Made by a program: the position numbers and the translations under genes | Shown: positions 1-5,229 of the stretch, one piece after another | Position numbering within the stretch: position 1 is the stretch's first letter | Layout of the letters: the number at the start of each line of letters is the position of its first letter | NCBI GenBank assembly: GCA_946222725.1 | Contig: CAMIHT010000134.1 | Location: 1 to 5,229 of the forward strand | DNA from: Actinotignum schaalii | GTDB lineage: Bacteria; Actinomycetota; Actinomycetes; Actinomycetales; Actinomycetaceae | Length of the DNA stretch: 5,229 nt | Direction: 5' to 3' | Notes under the pieces: generated by a model | Seen by the model: the letters and a program-made list of their open reading frames with translations, nothing else | What the model was told of the DNA's origin: nothing | Databases searched by the model: none

Positions 1-1
1 C

Positions 2-832
2 CTGCGCGCCGCTATTCCGAAACTTATCGGCCAGGATTTCGGCCCTGATACCTTCCGCTATATCGATTTTGATGCGGCTCCGTATGAGAAGCGGATGACC
101 ATGCCGGTTCTCATGCTCTACGGCACGGCCGATAATTCCATGCCGACCATCCAAGGCCCGCAGATGATGAGCGAGTACCTGGAAGAAGCCGGAAACAGCG
201 CGCTCACGGTGCGCTATTACAAGGATGCGGATCACGGTCTCCAGATCAACCGCCGGCAGCTGTCTCGGGCGGCGATGCAGGATACCGCGGATTGGGTTAA
301 CGGTTTACCTTTTACGGCGACGGCGCAACCGCGGGTGGCCGGTGACCAACCCCGGCAGGCTTTCGTGGCACCCACCCTAACGGCCGGTGGATGGTTCACC
401 GCTCAAACAGCGCTCTATATCGCGCTGGGTGGTGTGGCCCTTCTCGGGCTCAGCATTGTGCTGGTGGCAGTGTGCTGGATTCCGGTGCGTGGGCATCGAC
501 TCTCGAATTTCTCCGGATCGGGGGCAGCTCTCAATCTCGCTTCGCTTTCCGTGGTGGGTGCCTGGGCGGTATTCCTCGTGTACCTGGTGGCTGTTGCCCA
601 TATCGCACTCACCTACTCCCACAATCTTCTTATCGTCCAGGGCGGTTTTGCTCTTGTCCACCTGGCGGCGCTGGGTGCGGCATGGATGCACGTGCGGGCC
701 GCTTTCCGCAGCTGGAAGGCTCGGTCCGGCATGGGGCGCATCGCGCGCGTCACCACGCTCCTCACCCTGTGCGCCCAGGCGGTGCTGCTTATGAGCTTGG
801 GGTACTGGAACGCCTTCCCCGCGGTGCTCTAA
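2..832 (+). CDS. Alpha/beta hydrolase with C-terminal four-helix membrane domain (5' end missing)
   Basis: The reading frame is open from the window edge to TAA, giving 276 visible residues, so the gene starts upstream. The ATG at 95 is internal because hydrolase sequence precedes it. The visible N-terminal part is the end of an alpha/beta-hydrolase fold. A hydrophobic strand (PVLMLYG) leads into GTAD, whose Asp (codon 131-133) is the probable catalytic acid. The motif DADHG carries the probable catalytic His (codon 233-235). The nucleophile Ser would lie upstream and cannot be checked. A Pro/Ala-rich linker follows, then four hydrophobic segments at about 401-484, 530-610, 626-694 and 749-805, with Arg/Lys-rich turns between them, and an ending in GYWNAF. 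From family knowledge this is a serine hydrolase or peptidase-like enzyme (S33/BAAT type). The substrate is unknown. By inference it is membrane-anchored, with the side of the membrane unresolved. No terminator follows it. Confidence 0.8.
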   Translation: MRAAIPKLIGQDFGPDTFRYIDFDAAPYEKRMTMPVLMLYGTADNSMPTIQGPQMMSEYLEEAGNSALTVRYYKDADHGLQINRRQLSRAAMQDTADWVNGLPFTATAQPRVAGDQPRQAFVAPTLTAGGWFTAQTALYIALGGVALLGLSIVLVAVCWIPVRGHRLSNFSGSGAALNLASLSVVGAWAVFLVYLVAVAHIALTYSHNLLIVQGGFALVHLAALGAAWMHVRAAFRSWKARSGMGRIARVTTLLTLCAQAVLLMSLGYWNAFPAVL

Positions 833-834
833 GT

Positions 835-863
835 CTCACATCCCGGACAAATCTGTGCATATT
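835..863 (+). promoter_or_regulatory. Candidate promoter for the leuA leader transcript
   Basis: A CTCACA hexamer (835-840, 4 of 6 matches to TTGACA) lies 17 nt before CATATT (858-863, 4 of 6 matches to TATAAT). Transcription would start near 870, just before the leader-peptide ribosome binding site. Both boxes are weak, and the element directly abuts the stop of the upstream hydrolase gene. The call rests on spacing and position only. Confidence 0.3.
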
Positions 864-886
864 CAGCTAGCTGAGGGGCTAGAGTT

Positions 887-958
887 ATGCCTATGGGTAC
901 CTCTCGCCTTCTCCTTATGAGCCGCCGCGAGCTTATTCGGCTTCTCGCGGCGGGTTAA
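887..958 (+). CDS. Leucine-rich leader peptide of leuA (attenuator peptide)
   Basis: This is a 23-codon ORF starting with ATG at 887 and ending with TAA at 956-958, 57 nt before leuA. A clear Shine-Dalgarno sequence, GAGGGG (873-878), lies 8 nt before the ATG. A second in-frame ATG at 893 is less well spaced. The product begins MPMGTSR, continues LLLMSRRELI and ends RLLAAG. Six of 23 residues are Leu: three consecutive codons (CTT CTC CTT, 908-916), one at 932-934, and a pair at 941-946. An Ile codon lies at 935-937. Leucine enrichment directly upstream of the first enzyme of leucine synthesis is the hallmark of a ribosome-mediated attenuator, in which scarce Leu-tRNA stalls the leader ribosome and changes the downstream RNA fold. 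The peptide itself probably has no other function. It is too short for routine gene calling. The ORF and its RBS are seen directly, and the regulatory role is inferred. Confidence 0.78.
   Translation: MPMGTSRLLLMSRRELIRLLAAG
922..953 (+). promoter_or_regulatory. Attenuator hairpin overlapping the leader ORF upstream of leuA
   Basis: A perfect 10-bp GC-rich stem pairs CCGCCGCGAG (922-931) with CTCGCGGCGG (944-953) around a 12-nt loop (932-943). It covers the second half of the leader ORF. A ribosome stalled on the Leu codons at 908-916 would cover the 5' arm and free the 3' arm. The 3' arm has alternative partners: 947-952 can pair with 963-968 (GCGGCG with CGCCGT, one G-U pair), and 949-953 with 984-988 (GGCGG with CCGCC). 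The first alternative is followed by a weakly U-rich stretch (971-981). Also, 953-959 can pair with 979-985 with two wobbles. Mutually exclusive stems fit attenuation, but no classic U-tract terminator is evident. Which state is OFF, and whether control acts on transcription or translation, is unresolved. Confidence 0.65.
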
Positions 959-1001
959 GCTGCGCCGTCGTTCTTAAATTTGACCGCCACATAGAGAATA
1001 A

Positions 1002-1008
1002 AAGGTGA
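1002..1008 (+). promoter_or_regulatory. Ribosome binding site of leuA
   Basis: AAGGTGA matches the 3' end of the anti-Shine-Dalgarno complement and sits 7 nt before the ATG at 1016. The next in-frame ATG (1058) has no comparable site, so this fixes the leuA start. The bases just before the start codon, with its first two bases (CCCAT, 1013-1017), are complementary to ATGGG at 893-897 in the leader. This pairing could hide the start, but it is only 5 bp and speculative. Confidence 0.7.
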
Positions 1009-1015
1009 CCACCCC

Positions 1016-2896
1016 ATGAAAACTTCCGGATACACGCACCGTCAGCGCACCTCGGGCATGCCGTTCTACAAGTACCGGCCCTTCCTCGACACCAATCCGA
1101 TTGCGCTGCCGGATCGTACCTGGCCCAATAACCGCATTACGAAGGCGCCACGCTGGCTCTCCACCGACCTGCGGGACGGCAACCAGGCCCTTATCGAACC
1201 GATGGATATGATCCGCAAGCGGCGGATTTTCGATCTGCTCGTCAAGATCGGCGTGAAGGAAATTGAGATTGGTTTCCCGGCCGCTTCCCAGACCGATTGG
1301 GACTTCGTGCGCTCCCTGGCGGAGGACGGTGCGGTTCCCGAAGACGTAACAGTTTCGGTTCTTACCCAGTCGCGCCCCGAACTTATTCACCGCACCATCG
1401 ATGCGCTCGCCGGATTCCCGCGTGCCACCGTGCATCTCTATAATGCGACGTCGCCGGTTTTCCGCGATGTAGTTTTTGGATCCTCCAAGGAAGCCATTCG
1501 CGAACTAGCCATGGCCGGCACCCGGGAAATCGTGGCCTACGCCGAAAAAGTGCTTCCGGATGATCTTATTTTCGGCTTCGAATACTCCCCGGAAATTTTC
1601 GTGGACACTGAAATTGATTACGCCCTTGACGTGTGCTCATCCGTTATGGATGTGTGGCAACCGGATGCCGAGCGCGAAATTATTATTAACCTGCCCACCA
1701 CGGTGGAACGCGCCACCCCGAACGTATACGCGGATCAAATCGAATACTTCTCCCGTCATATCCCCAAACGTGAGTACGTGGCGCTTTCCGCGCATAACCA
1801 CAATGATCGCGGAACCGGGGTGGCTACCACCGAATTGGCCATGCTTGCCGGTATCGACCGGGTGGAAGGCTGCCTCTTCGGGCAGGGGGAGCGCACCGGA
1901 AATGTTGATCTCATTACGGTCGCTATGAATCTTTATTCCCAGGGAATTGATCCGGAACTGGATCTTTCCGATATTGACGCCATCGTGGATGTATGCGAAG
2001 AATGCACCGGGATTGAGGTGGGGCCGCGGGTGCCCTACGCTGGCTCACTCGTCTACACGTCCTTCTCCGGCTCCCATCAGGATGCCATTAAGAAAGGCAT
2101 GCAGCGCCGGTCGGCAGATCTGGCCGCAGCCGGGGGAGATGAGCGGCAGGTTCCCTGGGCGCTGCCCTATCTTCCTATTGACCCGAAGGATGTAGGGCGC
2201 ACCTACGATGCTATCGTGCGGGTCAACTCCCAATCCGGCAAGGGCGGAGTGGCCTACCTTATGCAAACCACCCGGAACTTGGATCTGCCGCGGCGCATGC
2301 AAATCGAGCTGTCCCGCATCGTGCAGACCTGGACAGAACATACCGGAGAAGAAGTCAGTTCGGATACCCTCTGGGATATTTTCGTGGACGAATACCTCCC
2401 GCTCTCGCAAGGGTACGGGGAGCAGGAGCTTGCGTATGCTGCTGCGACGGAGCCGGTAGGCGCTACCGGAGCGAAACCGGCCGGCGCGGTAGTGAAACCG
2501 GCAGGAGCGGCGGAGCTGCGCGGGGTACCGGGTAAGGCCAGCACTCCATGGGGGCGTTACCGTTTGCGCGCTCTGGAATTCACAAACCACAGCGGTGGGG
2601 TAACCGATATTAGCGCCGTCGTTGAAACTCAGGCTGACGGCGTGCAGCATAGCCTACACGGCAGCGGCAACGGGCCTATTCACGCTTTCGTGACCGCGAT
2701 GGAACAGCTGGGTGAATATATCCGTGTGCTCGACTACGCCGAACACACCCTGAGCGAAGGTACGGATGCCTCGGCTGCCGCGTATGTGGAATGCGAGATT
2801 GATGACCAGGTGCTATGGGGCTGCGGTATTCACACCTCCACGACACGCGCCGGTCTCAAGGCGATTATCTCGGCTGTCAATCGCGCGCACCGCTAA
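1016..2896 (+). CDS. leuA: 2-isopropylmalate synthase
   Basis: The enzyme condenses acetyl-CoA with 2-oxoisovalerate to 2-isopropylmalate, the committed step of leucine biosynthesis, in the cytosol. The protein has 626 residues, close to the long actinobacterial form (644 in M. tuberculosis, from memory). The DRE-TIM barrel starts near residue 40 with LRDGNQ (52-57, metal ligand Asp54). HNHNDRG gives metal ligands His260 and His262, and GQGERTGN gives Asn296. Glu193 (SPEIF), His354 (SGSHQD) and Tyr385 (LPYLP) align at a constant offset with the catalytic Glu218, His379 and Tyr410 I recall for the mycobacterial enzyme. A linker subdomain follows to about 470, then a Gly/Ala/Pro hinge with short repeats (about 479-500). 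The C-terminal leucine-feedback dimer domain (about 508-626) ends in WGCGIHTSTTRAGLKAIISA. All key residues are present, so the enzyme should be active and feedback-controlled. A leucine-type leader precedes it. recO starts 11 nt after its stop, suggesting co-transcription. Confidence 0.98.
   Translation: MKTSGYTHRQRTSGMPFYKYRPFLDTNPIALPDRTWPNNRITKAPRWLSTDLRDGNQALIEPMDMIRKRRIFDLLVKIGVKEIEIGFPAASQTDWDFVRSLAEDGAVPEDVTVSVLTQSRPELIHRTIDALAGFPRATVHLYNATSPVFRDVVFGSSKEAIRELAMAGTREIVAYAEKVLPDDLIFGFEYSPEIFVDTEIDYALDVCSSVMDVWQPDAEREIIINLPTTVERATPNVYADQIEYFSRHIPKREYVALSAHNHNDRGTGVATTELAMLAGIDRVEGCLFGQGERTGNVDLITVAMNLYSQGIDPELDLSDIDAIVDVCEECTGIEVGPRVPYAGSLVYTSFSGSHQDAIKKGMQRRSADLAAAGGDERQVPWALPYLPIDPKDVGRTYDAIVRVNSQSGKGGVAYLMQTTRNLDLPRRMQIELSRIVQTWTEHTGEEVSSDTLWDIFVDEYLPLSQGYGEQELAYAAATEPVGATGAKPAGAVVKPAGAAELRGVPGKASTPWGRYRLRALEFTNHSGGVTDISAVVETQADGVQHSLHGSGNGPIHAFVTAMEQLGEYIRVLDYAEHTLSEGTDASAAAYVECEIDDQVLWGCGIHTSTTRAGLKAIISAVNRAHR
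2450..2512 (+). repeat. Degenerate 21-nt tandem repeat in the leuA hinge
   Basis: Two 21-nt units (2471-2491 and 2492-2512) encode AKPAGAV and VKPAGAA. Their first 18 bases match at 15 of 18 positions. A more diverged unit before them (2450-2470) encodes EPVGATG. The repeat is in frame and lies between the catalytic part of LeuA and its C-terminal regulatory domain, so copy-number change would lengthen or shorten the hinge without a frameshift. The arrangement is seen directly, and variability is inferred. Confidence 0.7.
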
Positions 2897-2899
2897 ACT

Positions 2900-2904
2900 G
2901 GGAG
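2900..2904 (+). promoter_or_regulatory. Ribosome binding site fixing the GTG start of recO
   Basis: GGGAG lies 3 nt before GTG at 2908, tighter than usual. It is the only purine-rich site next to a start codon in the recO frame, and it falls where RecO homology begins. The short spacing suggests modest initiation, possibly aided by ribosomes terminating at the leuA stop a few bases upstream. Confidence 0.5.
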
Positions 2905-2907
2905 CCA

Positions 2908-3639
2908 GTGAAACTCTATCGGGATGAAGGAATAGTCCTGCGCACGCAGGACCTGGGGGAAGCGGATCGCATCGTCACCCTGCTGGCACGCGCGCACGGT
3001 CTGGTGCGGTGCGTGGCCAAAGGGGTGCGCCGCACCCGTTCCCGATTCGGGGCGCGCCTGGAACCCTTCACCTACGTGGATGTTCAGCTCTACCGGGGGC
3101 GCAGCCTCGATATAGTCACGGAAGTGGCCACCCTCAATCCCTTCGGGCGTGCTATCGCGCCTGATTTTGAAGCTTACGCGGCCGCGAGCACCATGGTGGA
3201 AGTAGCCGAAAAACTCGGAGCGGAGGGGGAACCGGACCGGGCCCACTACCGCCTGCTTCTCGGGGCACTCAATTCCCTGGCCTCCCGCCAGCATGCCCCC
3301 TACCCGATTATGGATTCCTACCTGCTACGCGCCATGGCGGTATCCGGATGGGGCCTGGCGGTGACCTCCTGCGCGCTCTGCGGTAGCGGGGAGGATCTCA
3401 CTGCCTTCCACGTACAAGCCGGTGGAATGGTGTGCCGGCGATGCGCCCCGCGCGGGGCGGCTTATCCGGGGGAGGACACCCGGCGGCTCCTCGCCGCGCT
3501 GGCCCGCGGGGATTGGGACGTTATTGACGCGCTGGCCGGCAGCGCCGGGGAAACCGCGCACGGCTATATTTCCGCGTACGTGCAATGGTATTTGGAACGC
3601 AAGGTACGTTCCTTGCAGATCGTGAGGTCGGCATCATGA
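2908..3639 (+). CDS. recO: DNA repair protein RecO
   Basis: RecO binds single-stranded DNA and SSB and, with RecR (and RecF), helps load RecA onto gapped DNA in recombinational repair. From the GTG start the protein has 243 residues, normal for the family. An in-frame ATG at 2815 is rejected because it lies inside leuA and adds 31 residues unlike RecO. The N-terminal OB-fold begins KLYRDEGIVLRTQDLGEADR, followed by VAKGVRRTRSRFGARLEPF (about 36-54), the basic stretch typical of the family, and GRSLDIVTE. The helical middle is followed by a complete four-Cys zinc site: Cys155 and Cys158 (CALC), Cys176 and Cys179 (CRRC). The C-terminus ends in a helix (YISAYVQWYLERKVRSLQ). The gene starts 11 nt after leuA, and its TGA overlaps the uppS ATG by 4 nt. 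No LexA-type box is seen upstream. The recO-uppS order is shared with mycobacteria, from memory. Confidence 0.95.
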   Translation: MKLYRDEGIVLRTQDLGEADRIVTLLARAHGLVRCVAKGVRRTRSRFGARLEPFTYVDVQLYRGRSLDIVTEVATLNPFGRAIAPDFEAYAAASTMVEVAEKLGAEGEPDRAHYRLLLGALNSLASRQHAPYPIMDSYLLRAMAVSGWGLAVTSCALCGSGEDLTAFHVQAGGMVCRRCAPRGAAYPGEDTRRLLAALARGDWDVIDALAGSAGETAHGYISAYVQWYLERKVRSLQIVRSAS

Positions 3640-4538
3640 TAGAAGCGCACCCGAAGCGAGCCCAGCTGGACCATCTCCCTCACCTGGAGCGGCCTACTCC
3701 GGCCCACCGGCCTGGCATCACGCCCCCGCACCTGGGGCGGGTTCCCGAACACGTGGCCATCGTCATGGACGGCAACGGGCGCTGGGCAAATGCCCGCGGG
3801 CTGGCGCGCACCGAAGGGCATAAGGCCGGTGAGCGTTCCCTCATGGACGTGGTGGCCGGCGCCCTGGAAGTGGGAATCGCGGAGCTATCCGTCTACGCTT
3901 TTTCTACCGAAAACTGGCGGCGTTCACCGGCCGAAGTTCGCTTCCTCATGGGATTTTCCCGCGATATTATCCGCGCCAACCGCGATCAACTCCACGACTG
4001 GGGAGTGCGGGTGCAATGGGTGGGGCGCGAAGGACGGCTATGGCGTTCGGTGCTGCGTGAGATTCGCGCCGCGGAAGAACTGACCGCGGGAAATACCCGC
4101 ATGGTTCTCAACCTGTGCATTAACTACGGCGGGCGCGCGGAAATCGTGGATGCGGTGCGCGCGGTAGCAGAGCGGGTAGCCAACGGGGAACTCAAGGCGG
4201 AGCGCATTAGCGAAGCAACCATTACTGCCCAGCTTTACTCCCCGCGGATGCGCGACGTCGACCTCCTTATCCGCACCGGCGGGGAATACCGCACCTCTAA
4301 TTTTCTCATGTGGGAAAGTGCCTACGCAGAACTGTACTTTTCCCCGCTGCCCTGGCCTGAATTCGAGCGGCGCGCCCTGTGGGATGCCTGCGCCGCCTTC
4401 GGGCAGCGCGAGAGGCGCTTCGGCGGTGCGGTCGATAAAATTGCGCCTCAAGATACCGGCACCGGTGAGGCAGGCGCGCCGCGGGGCGCGGGCGCCGTCG
4501 CCGAAAATACGCCCGAAGGTACGGGCACGGAACGCTAG
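3636..4538 (+). CDS. uppS: Isoprenyl transferase (cis-prenyl diphosphate synthase, undeca-/decaprenyl type)
   Basis: The enzyme adds isopentenyl units in cis to an allylic diphosphate to make the long polyprenyl diphosphate that becomes the lipid carrier for peptidoglycan and other envelope polymers. It acts in the cytosol at the membrane. The protein has 300 residues. The ATG at 3636 overlaps the recO stop (ATGA) and has GAGGT (3624-3628) 7 nt upstream. The in-frame ATG at 3585 lies inside recO and is rejected. Family motifs are complete: VMDGNGRWA (43-51, catalytic Asp45), GHKAG with His62, FSTENW (89-94), and RTGGEYRTSNF (213-223, Arg213, Arg219, Ser221). YAELYF includes Glu232, the probable equivalent of the metal-ligand Glu213 of E. 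coli. The FLMGFSRD region and the roughly 35-residue N-terminal extension resemble mycobacterial Rv2361c, so a decaprenyl product is possible. Residues 271-300 form a Gly/Ala/Thr-rich tail beyond the usual RRFGG end. Product chain length cannot be read from sequence. Confidence 0.96.
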   Translation: MIEAHPKRAQLDHLPHLERPTPAHRPGITPPHLGRVPEHVAIVMDGNGRWANARGLARTEGHKAGERSLMDVVAGALEVGIAELSVYAFSTENWRRSPAEVRFLMGFSRDIIRANRDQLHDWGVRVQWVGREGRLWRSVLREIRAAEELTAGNTRMVLNLCINYGGRAEIVDAVRAVAERVANGELKAERISEATITAQLYSPRMRDVDLLIRTGGEYRTSNFLMWESAYAELYFSPLPWPEFERRALWDACAAFGQRERRFGGAVDKIAPQDTGTGEAGAPRGAGAVAENTPEGTGTER

Positions 4539-4550
4539 ACTGGAATCTAG

Positions 4551-4587
4551 GCGTGCCCGCCGCGCGGACGCGGCGCCCCACGCACGC
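4551..4587 (+). terminator. GC-rich hairpin between uppS and the PEBP gene (possible terminator without U-tract)
   Basis: The outer stem GCGTGC (4551-4556) pairs with GCACGC (4582-4587). The inner stem CGCCGCG (4558-4564) pairs with CGCGGCG (4569-4575) around the tetraloop CGGA. An asymmetric internal loop (4557 against 4576-4581) separates them. That makes 13 perfect GC-rich base pairs in a 62-nt gap. No T-run follows; AAGGAG, the Shine-Dalgarno of the next gene, begins 2 nt after the outer stem. It could be a U-less terminator of the leuA-recO-uppS transcript, or a 5' UTR structure controlling the next gene. A TAGACT box (4536-4541) just upstream could serve as a -10, but no good -35 accompanies it. 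Confidence 0.5.
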
Positions 4588-4600
4588 ATAAGGAGCGGAA

Positions 4601-5122
4601 ATGACCACCCACGATCCCTACGCCGGAGTGCCGGCCGGAAGCGTCGATCTTCACCTCACCTCCGATGATTTTGCGGAAGGCGAGGCCCTTCCTGAAAGTG
4701 CCACCGGGGCGGGCAGCACCCCGGGCGGCGCGGACCGCAATCCGCAACTGGGCTGGGATACCCCACCGGAGGGCACGGTCAGCCTGCTTGTCTCCTGCTA
4801 TGACCCGGATGCTCCCACGCCGTCCGGCTACTGGCACTGGACGGTAGCGAATCTGCCCGCGGATACCGCCGAGATTGCAGCCGGTGGCTCCGGTGAGCTT
4901 CCGGCACCCGCCCTGACCTTGAAGAACGACGGCGGAACTCCGAGTTTCCAGGGTGCCGCCCCGCCGGCCGGCCACGGCCCGCACCGCTATATTTTCGCGG
5001 TGCTCGCCCTCGACACCGTTTTGGATATCGATGCGGAAACCCGGCCCGCGGTGGCGTACTTCCTGGCCCGCGAGCACGTGCTCGGCCGCGGTCTACTCAC
5101 CGGCACCTGGGAAAATAACTAA
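4601..5122 (+). CDS. YbhB/YbcL family Raf kinase inhibitor-like protein (PEBP fold)
   Basis: The protein has 173 residues. The ATG at 4601 is preceded by AAGGAG (4590-4595) with a 5-nt gap. PEBP hallmarks are in order: the N-terminal strand SVDLHLTSDDFAEGEALP, NPQLGW (47-52), YDPDAPTPSGYWHW (67-80, with Asp68, Asp70 and His79 lining the anion pocket), and a second signature GAAPPAGHGPHRYIF (118-132, His125 and His128). The ending LAREHVLGRGLLTGTWE is family-like. There is no signal peptide, so it is probably cytosolic. Bacterial members are structurally related to eukaryotic phosphatidylethanolamine-binding proteins and Raf kinase inhibitor. Their bacterial ligand is not established, and kinase inhibition should not be assumed from the name. 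Between residues 31 and 46 a Gly/Ser/Pro-rich stretch replaces the YTC segment of E. coli-type members, as in actinobacterial relatives. It follows uppS after 62 nt and may be a separate unit because of the intervening hairpin. Confidence 0.92.
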   Translation: MTTHDPYAGVPAGSVDLHLTSDDFAEGEALPESATGAGSTPGGADRNPQLGWDTPPEGTVSLLVSCYDPDAPTPSGYWHWTVANLPADTAEIAAGGSGELPAPALTLKNDGGTPSFQGAAPPAGHGPHRYIFAVLALDTVLDIDAETRPAVAYFLAREHVLGRGLLTGTWENN

Positions 5123-5153
5123 GGAAAACGAAGCGCAAGGGGAGGAAAACTCA

Positions 5154-5229
5154 ATGACTGACGTGCGCACATACGCGGTACTCACGCCTTTTGATAGCGC
5201 GGTTGCCCTCGCGGCGCTCTGCGCGCTGC
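5154..5229 (+). CDS. Start of an unidentified protein (3' end beyond window)
   Basis: The ATG at 5154 is preceded by a strong purine-rich Shine-Dalgarno, AAGGGGAGG (5137-5145), with 8 nt spacing, and lies 31 nt after the stop of the PEBP-family gene. The frame stays open to the window edge for 25 codons. The product begins MTDVRTYAVLTPFDSAVALA, followed by ALCAL. The hydrophobic Ala/Leu stretch follows a polar start and lacks an N-terminal Lys/Arg cluster, so it looks more like an amphipathic or buried helix than a signal peptide. I do not recognise the family. The close spacing suggests co-transcription with the PEBP-family gene. Confidence 0.6.
   Translation, partial: MTDVRTYAVLTPFDSAVALAALCAL

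Noticed and set aside
95..97. ATG as the true start of the first hydrolase gene
   Set aside because: The frame is open and hydrolase-like upstream to the window edge. A start here would remove the catalytic core, and no ribosome site precedes it.
387..870. Overlapping + strand ORFs in the other two frames across the hydrolase membrane region
   Set aside because: They are rich in Ser, Cys, Trp and Arg, lack recognisable domains and ribosome sites, and lie over a frame with clear hydrolase and membrane-helix sequence.
864..873. Perfect palindrome CAGCTAGCTG as a possible operator
   Set aside because: It is only 10 bp, with no second copy and no match to a regulator site I can name. It could equally pair as CTAGC/GCTAG (867-871/878-882) in RNA. 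Not enough to call.
980..985. TTGACC as a -35 box for a second leuA promoter
   Set aside because: It matches 5 of 6 positions, but at 17 +/- 1 nt downstream there is only the leuA Shine-Dalgarno and no TANNNT-like box. It is better read as part of the leader RNA pairing.
974..1435. 153-codon ORF on the - strand over the start of leuA
   Set aside because: It is antisense to the well-conserved leuA catalytic region, has no recognisable motif, and is best explained as a GC-driven shadow.
2045..2650. 201-codon ORF on the - strand inside leuA
   Set aside because: It shadows leuA codons, shows no family-like motif, and the sense frame is fully conserved here.
2815..2817. ATG as the recO start
   Set aside because: It lies inside leuA and adds 31 residues unlike RecO. 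GTG at 2908 has an adjacent GGGAG and matches the family N-terminus.
4038..5077. Long - strand ORFs over uppS and the PEBP-family gene
   Set aside because: They are Arg/Ala/Gly-rich translations typical of the complement of GC-rich genes. Both sense genes have complete family motifs.
1..5229. Defence system, mobile element, CRISPR array or other new multi-gene system
   Set aside because: No transposase, integrase, direct-repeat array, toxin-antitoxin pair or nuclease is visible. The complete genes are ordinary housekeeping genes plus a PEBP-family protein.

Overview
The window reads as a chromosomal housekeeping segment from a moderately high-GC Gram-positive bacterium of the Actinomycetota. 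The evidence is the actinobacterial-type 2-isopropylmalate synthase (LRDGNQ variant, long two-domain form), a RecO beginning KLYRDEGIVLR, and a cis-prenyltransferase resembling mycobacterial decaprenyl diphosphate synthase. The mix of GC-rich and AT-tolerant codons would suit Actinomycetaceae or a relative, but that family placement is a guess. All genes lie on the + strand, and no mobile element, tRNA, rRNA or CRISPR array is visible.

Layout: (1) positions 2-832 hold the 3' part of an alpha/beta-hydrolase gene whose protein ends in four predicted membrane helices. (2) Positions 833-1015 are a compact regulatory region. It holds a candidate sigma70-type promoter, a 23-codon leucine-rich leader peptide with its own Shine-Dalgarno sequence, and a perfect 10-bp GC-rich hairpin overlapping the end of the leader ORF. 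This looks like a leucine attenuator. (3) Positions 1016-2896 encode leuA, with a 7-residue repeat in the hinge before its regulatory domain. (4) recO follows after 11 nt with a GTG start. (5) uppS overlaps recO by 4 nt (ATGA). (6) A strong GC-rich hairpin lies between uppS and a YbhB/YbcL-type PEBP family gene (4601-5122). (7) An unidentified gene starts at 5154 and runs off the window.

The tight spacing suggests leuA-recO-uppS is one transcript. The leucine-responsive leader would then sit upstream of genes for recombinational repair and for the lipid carrier of cell-wall synthesis as well as leucine synthesis. The hairpin at 4551-4587 is the most likely place for transcription to end, or for the following genes to be uncoupled. 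The most interesting element is the leader-peptide/hairpin module. I see no evidence for a wholly new multi-gene system here.
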